Origin: Candidatus Omnitrophota bacterium
GTDB taxonomy: Bacteria > Omnitrophota > Gorgyraeia > 1-14-0-20-64-10
Direction: 5' to 3'
NCBI GenBank assembly: GCA_023248095.1
Contig: JAHFFF010000018.1
Location: forward strand, 1 to 16,197
Length of the DNA: 16,197 bases
Each line of letters starts with the position of its first letter. The stretch's first letter is position 1. The position numbers and the translations under genes are program-made. Under the pieces are notes generated by a model, which worked only from the letters and a program-made list of their open reading frames with translations, had not been told where the DNA came from and did no database searches. Below are positions 14,473-16,197 of this stretch, one piece after another.

Positions 14473-15411
14473 ATGTCGGAACGAAGGGTCTTGATTACAG
14501 GCGGAACGGGCCTTCTGGGGAAGAGCCTCCTGGAAACGGCCCCCGCTGGTATTCGCTTCTTTGCCACCCATCATCGGCTGGAGCCTCCGGAGTGCTGGCG
14601 GAACCGATTCCGACAACTGGACATTCGCCAGTCGGCAAGGGTCGATTCCCTGTTTTCCGAGATAAAACCGGAGGTGGTCATTCATACCGCCTCCATCGGA
14701 GGAGTGGACGAAGCCGAGCAGGACCCAGAGTCCGTGCATGCCGTGAACGTAGGAGGGACCCAAGCGATCCTTCGGGCCTGTCAGGGCGCAGGTGCGACTT
14801 TCATCTTCATCTCCTCGAATGCCGTTTTTGACGGGACCCACCCTCCTTACCGCGAAGATTCTCCTCTCCAGGCGGTCAATCGCTATGGGCAGATCAAGAT
14901 TGAAGCCGAACGGCTGGTCCGCTTGAGCGGCGTCCCTTATCTGATCGTCCGTCCCATCTTGATGTACGGCTGGCCGGGGAAGGGGGGACGAGAGAATGTG
15001 GTGACCCGCTGGCTCAAATCATTGGAAAGGAGGGAGCCGGTGGAGGTCGCGGAGGACATTGTCAGCATGCCTCTTTGGGTAGGCGATTGCGCCCGCACCA
15101 TTTGGGGTGGCCTCCTCGAGCGCCGGATGGGCGTTGTGCACGTCGCAGGAAGGGACCGGGTGAATCTGGTGCTGTTCGCCCAGGAGGTCTGCCGCGTCTT
15201 TGGCCACGACGAGCACCTGATCGCGCCGGTCTCCAGTCAGCGGTGGGTTCATCTGGCGCCCCGTCCTCGTGACACCTCCTTTGAAACAACACGGATGCGG
15301 CAGGTGTTCGGGGTGGAGCCTGTAGGAATTCGAGAAGGCCTTACCCTGATGCGGGAAAGTCGTGCCTCTGTCGAAGTAGGTCCCGCCGCGATCTCGGGCC
15401 AAGATCTTTAG
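14473..15411 (+). CDS. RmlD-like NAD(P)-dependent sugar reductase/epimerase
   Basis: A 312-residue extended SDR that resembles dTDP-4-dehydrorhamnose reductase (RmlD). The glycine motif is ITGGTGLLGKSLL near the N-terminus. RmlD-like features follow: VVIHTASIGGVDEAE, N-V-G-G-T-Q, FIFISSNAVFDGTHPPYRED and the active-site R-Y-G-Q-I-K, which places Tyr138 and Lys142. The R-P-I-L-M-Y-G segment lies after it. RmlD reduces a 4-keto sugar nucleotide; no rmlA, rmlB or rmlC is visible here, so the gene probably acts on another keto sugar of this locus. It is clearly distinct from the preceding epimerase-like protein. It begins 3 bases after the previous stop, with no clear ribosome binding site, and ends 11 bases before the glycosyltransferase. 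Confidence 0.85.
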   Translation: MSERRVLITGGTGLLGKSLLETAPAGIRFFATHHRLEPPECWRNRFRQLDIRQSARVDSLFSEIKPEVVIHTASIGGVDEAEQDPESVHAVNVGGTQAILRACQGAGATFIFISSNAVFDGTHPPYREDSPLQAVNRYGQIKIEAERLVRLSGVPYLIVRPILMYGWPGKGGRENVVTRWLKSLERREPVEVAEDIVSMPLWVGDCARTIWGGLLERRMGVVHVAGRDRVNLVLFAQEVCRVFGHDEHLIAPVSSQRWVHLAPRPRDTSFETTRMRQVFGVEPVGIREGLTLMRESRASVEVGPAAISGQDL

Positions 15412-15422
15412 CGGTCTCTGCC

Positions 15423-16197
15423 GTGCGGATCCTTCTGGTAGGCCACTCGCTGCTGAGCCCCTGGATGGGTTACACCGATCATGCCCTGAAGCGTTTGGGA
15501 CACACGGTGAGGCGTTTCTACTGCACCAACCTCCTCCTGGACCGATTGACCCTCTCTGGAGACAAGGATCCCGCAGCGAAAAAATCAGGCTCCAAAACCG
15601 GCCTGCAGGGGCTGCGCGACCACTGGCACCTCTCAAGGGACCGACGTCTCATCCGCGCGGCGTGCGCCTTCAGGCCGGATCTCATCTTAGTCCTCTGGGG
15701 AAACACCCTCTCTCCCGAGTTGCTGTCTTCCCTCAAGAAAGAAACCGGGGCCCGCCTCGCCACGTGGTGGGTGGATGATCCTTTCCGACACCGAGCAGAG
15801 AGGCTGATTTCCCTTTACGATTTCTTCTTCATTTTTGATCGTTCGTATCTTGCATCTTTGGAAGCAGCAGGTGCGCAGAACGCTCGGTTTCTTCCGTGTG
15901 CCTGCGATGAAAGTGTCTATTTCCCAAGGCGGCTGACCCGCCGAGAACAGGCCCAATACGGCAGCGATGTAGCGCTGGTGGCCTGGTACTATCCCGACCG
16001 GGCCCGCGTTGTAGAAGCACTCACCGGTGCAGACCTGAAAATCTGGGGCAGGGGATGGCCCCGTCTGTGGGTGCAACAAGATCGATTTGTCCGAGACGCG
16101 GTGGCGGCCAAGATCTACTCTGCGACGAAGATCGGCCTCAACATTCACTCCGATCAAAGCCGCCAAGGGGGGTTGAACACCCGTTCCTTCGAGCTGC
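15423..16197 (+). CDS. CgeB-like glycosyltransferase, N-terminal part (3' end outside window)
   Basis: The frame from the GTG at 15423 is open to the window edge: 258 complete codons plus one base. The product starts V-R-I-L-L-V-G-H-S, a usual glycosyltransferase N-terminus, which is why this GTG is chosen although no good ribosome binding site precedes it. Later segments match the CgeB-like (GT-B, Glyco_trans_1_2) group: FRPDLILVLWGN, LATWWVDDPFRH, DFFFIFDRSYL, FLPCACDESVYFP, then LKIWGRGWP and TKIGLNIHSDQ followed by N-T-R-S-F-E-L at the very end. The last segment is where such enzymes bind the sugar nucleotide, so the visible part covers most of the catalytic region. It is probably a cytoplasmic transferase adding one sugar to the polysaccharide repeat. 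Donor and acceptor are unknown. Confidence 0.82.
   Translation, partial: MRILLVGHSLLSPWMGYTDHALKRLGHTVRRFYCTNLLLDRLTLSGDKDPAAKKSGSKTGLQGLRDHWHLSRDRRLIRAACAFRPDLILVLWGNTLSPELLSSLKKETGARLATWWVDDPFRHRAERLISLYDFFFIFDRSYLASLEAAGAQNARFLPCACDESVYFPRRLTRREQAQYGSDVALVAWYYPDRARVVEALTGADLKIWGRGWPRLWVQQDRFVRDAVAAKIYSATKIGLNIHSDQSRQGGLNTRSFEL

Noticed and set aside
15411..15423. Possible promoter or terminator in the longest gap of the window
   Set aside because: Eleven bases are too few for a promoter, and no hairpin with a T-run is seen there.
1..16197. Mobile elements, direct repeat arrays, CRISPR, tRNA or rRNA genes
   Set aside because: None was seen. The DNA is coding from end to end, and no transposase, integrase or repeated block was found by eye.

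Overview
This window is the inside of a surface-polysaccharide (O-antigen or capsule type) biosynthesis locus from a bacterium with fairly GC-rich DNA (about 60% by eye). It holds 17 genes, all on the + strand; the first lacks its 5' end and the last lacks its 3' end. No housekeeping gene, rRNA, tRNA, mobile element or CRISPR array is visible, so the host cannot be named. The gene content (nonulosonic acid synthesis plus two large proteins resembling Leptospira O-antigen locus families) suggests a Gram-negative-type envelope; this is inference.

Left part (1-6461): a DegT-family sugar aminotransferase (partial), a WbqC-like protein, a PseG-like UDP-sugar hydrolase, a short-chain dehydrogenase, a second DegT aminotransferase, a NeuB-family nonulosonate synthase, a PIG-L-type deacetylase and a NeuA-type CMP-sugar synthetase. 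Together they read as a route to a CMP-activated nonulosonic acid (sialic, legionaminic or pseudaminic class). An amino group is added to a sugar, UDP is removed, the product is condensed with a three-carbon unit and activated with CTP, and an N-acetyl group may be removed. No recognisable 4,6-dehydratase or N-acetyltransferase is in view; if present they lie outside the window.

Middle part (6452-10055): two consecutive proteins of about 600 residues. One resembles the LIC12162-family putative transferases. The other, less certainly, resembles surface-carbohydrate proteins found in the same type of locus. Both are candidates for transferring or assembling the activated sugar.

Right part (10052-16197): a HisC-like aminotransferase, a SAM methyltransferase, a radical SAM/SPASM-like enzyme, a second and divergent cytidylyltransferase, two NAD(P)-dependent sugar epimerase/reductase-like proteins and a CgeB-like glycosyltransferase. 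This looks like a second, less familiar module that may make another CMP-activated sugar or sugar substituent.

The 17 genes are packed with overlaps of 1 to 20 bases or gaps of at most 11 bases. Seven junctions are 4-base ATGA overlaps. There is no room for an internal promoter or terminator between genes, so the whole window is probably one transcription unit with translational coupling, whose promoter and terminator lie outside.
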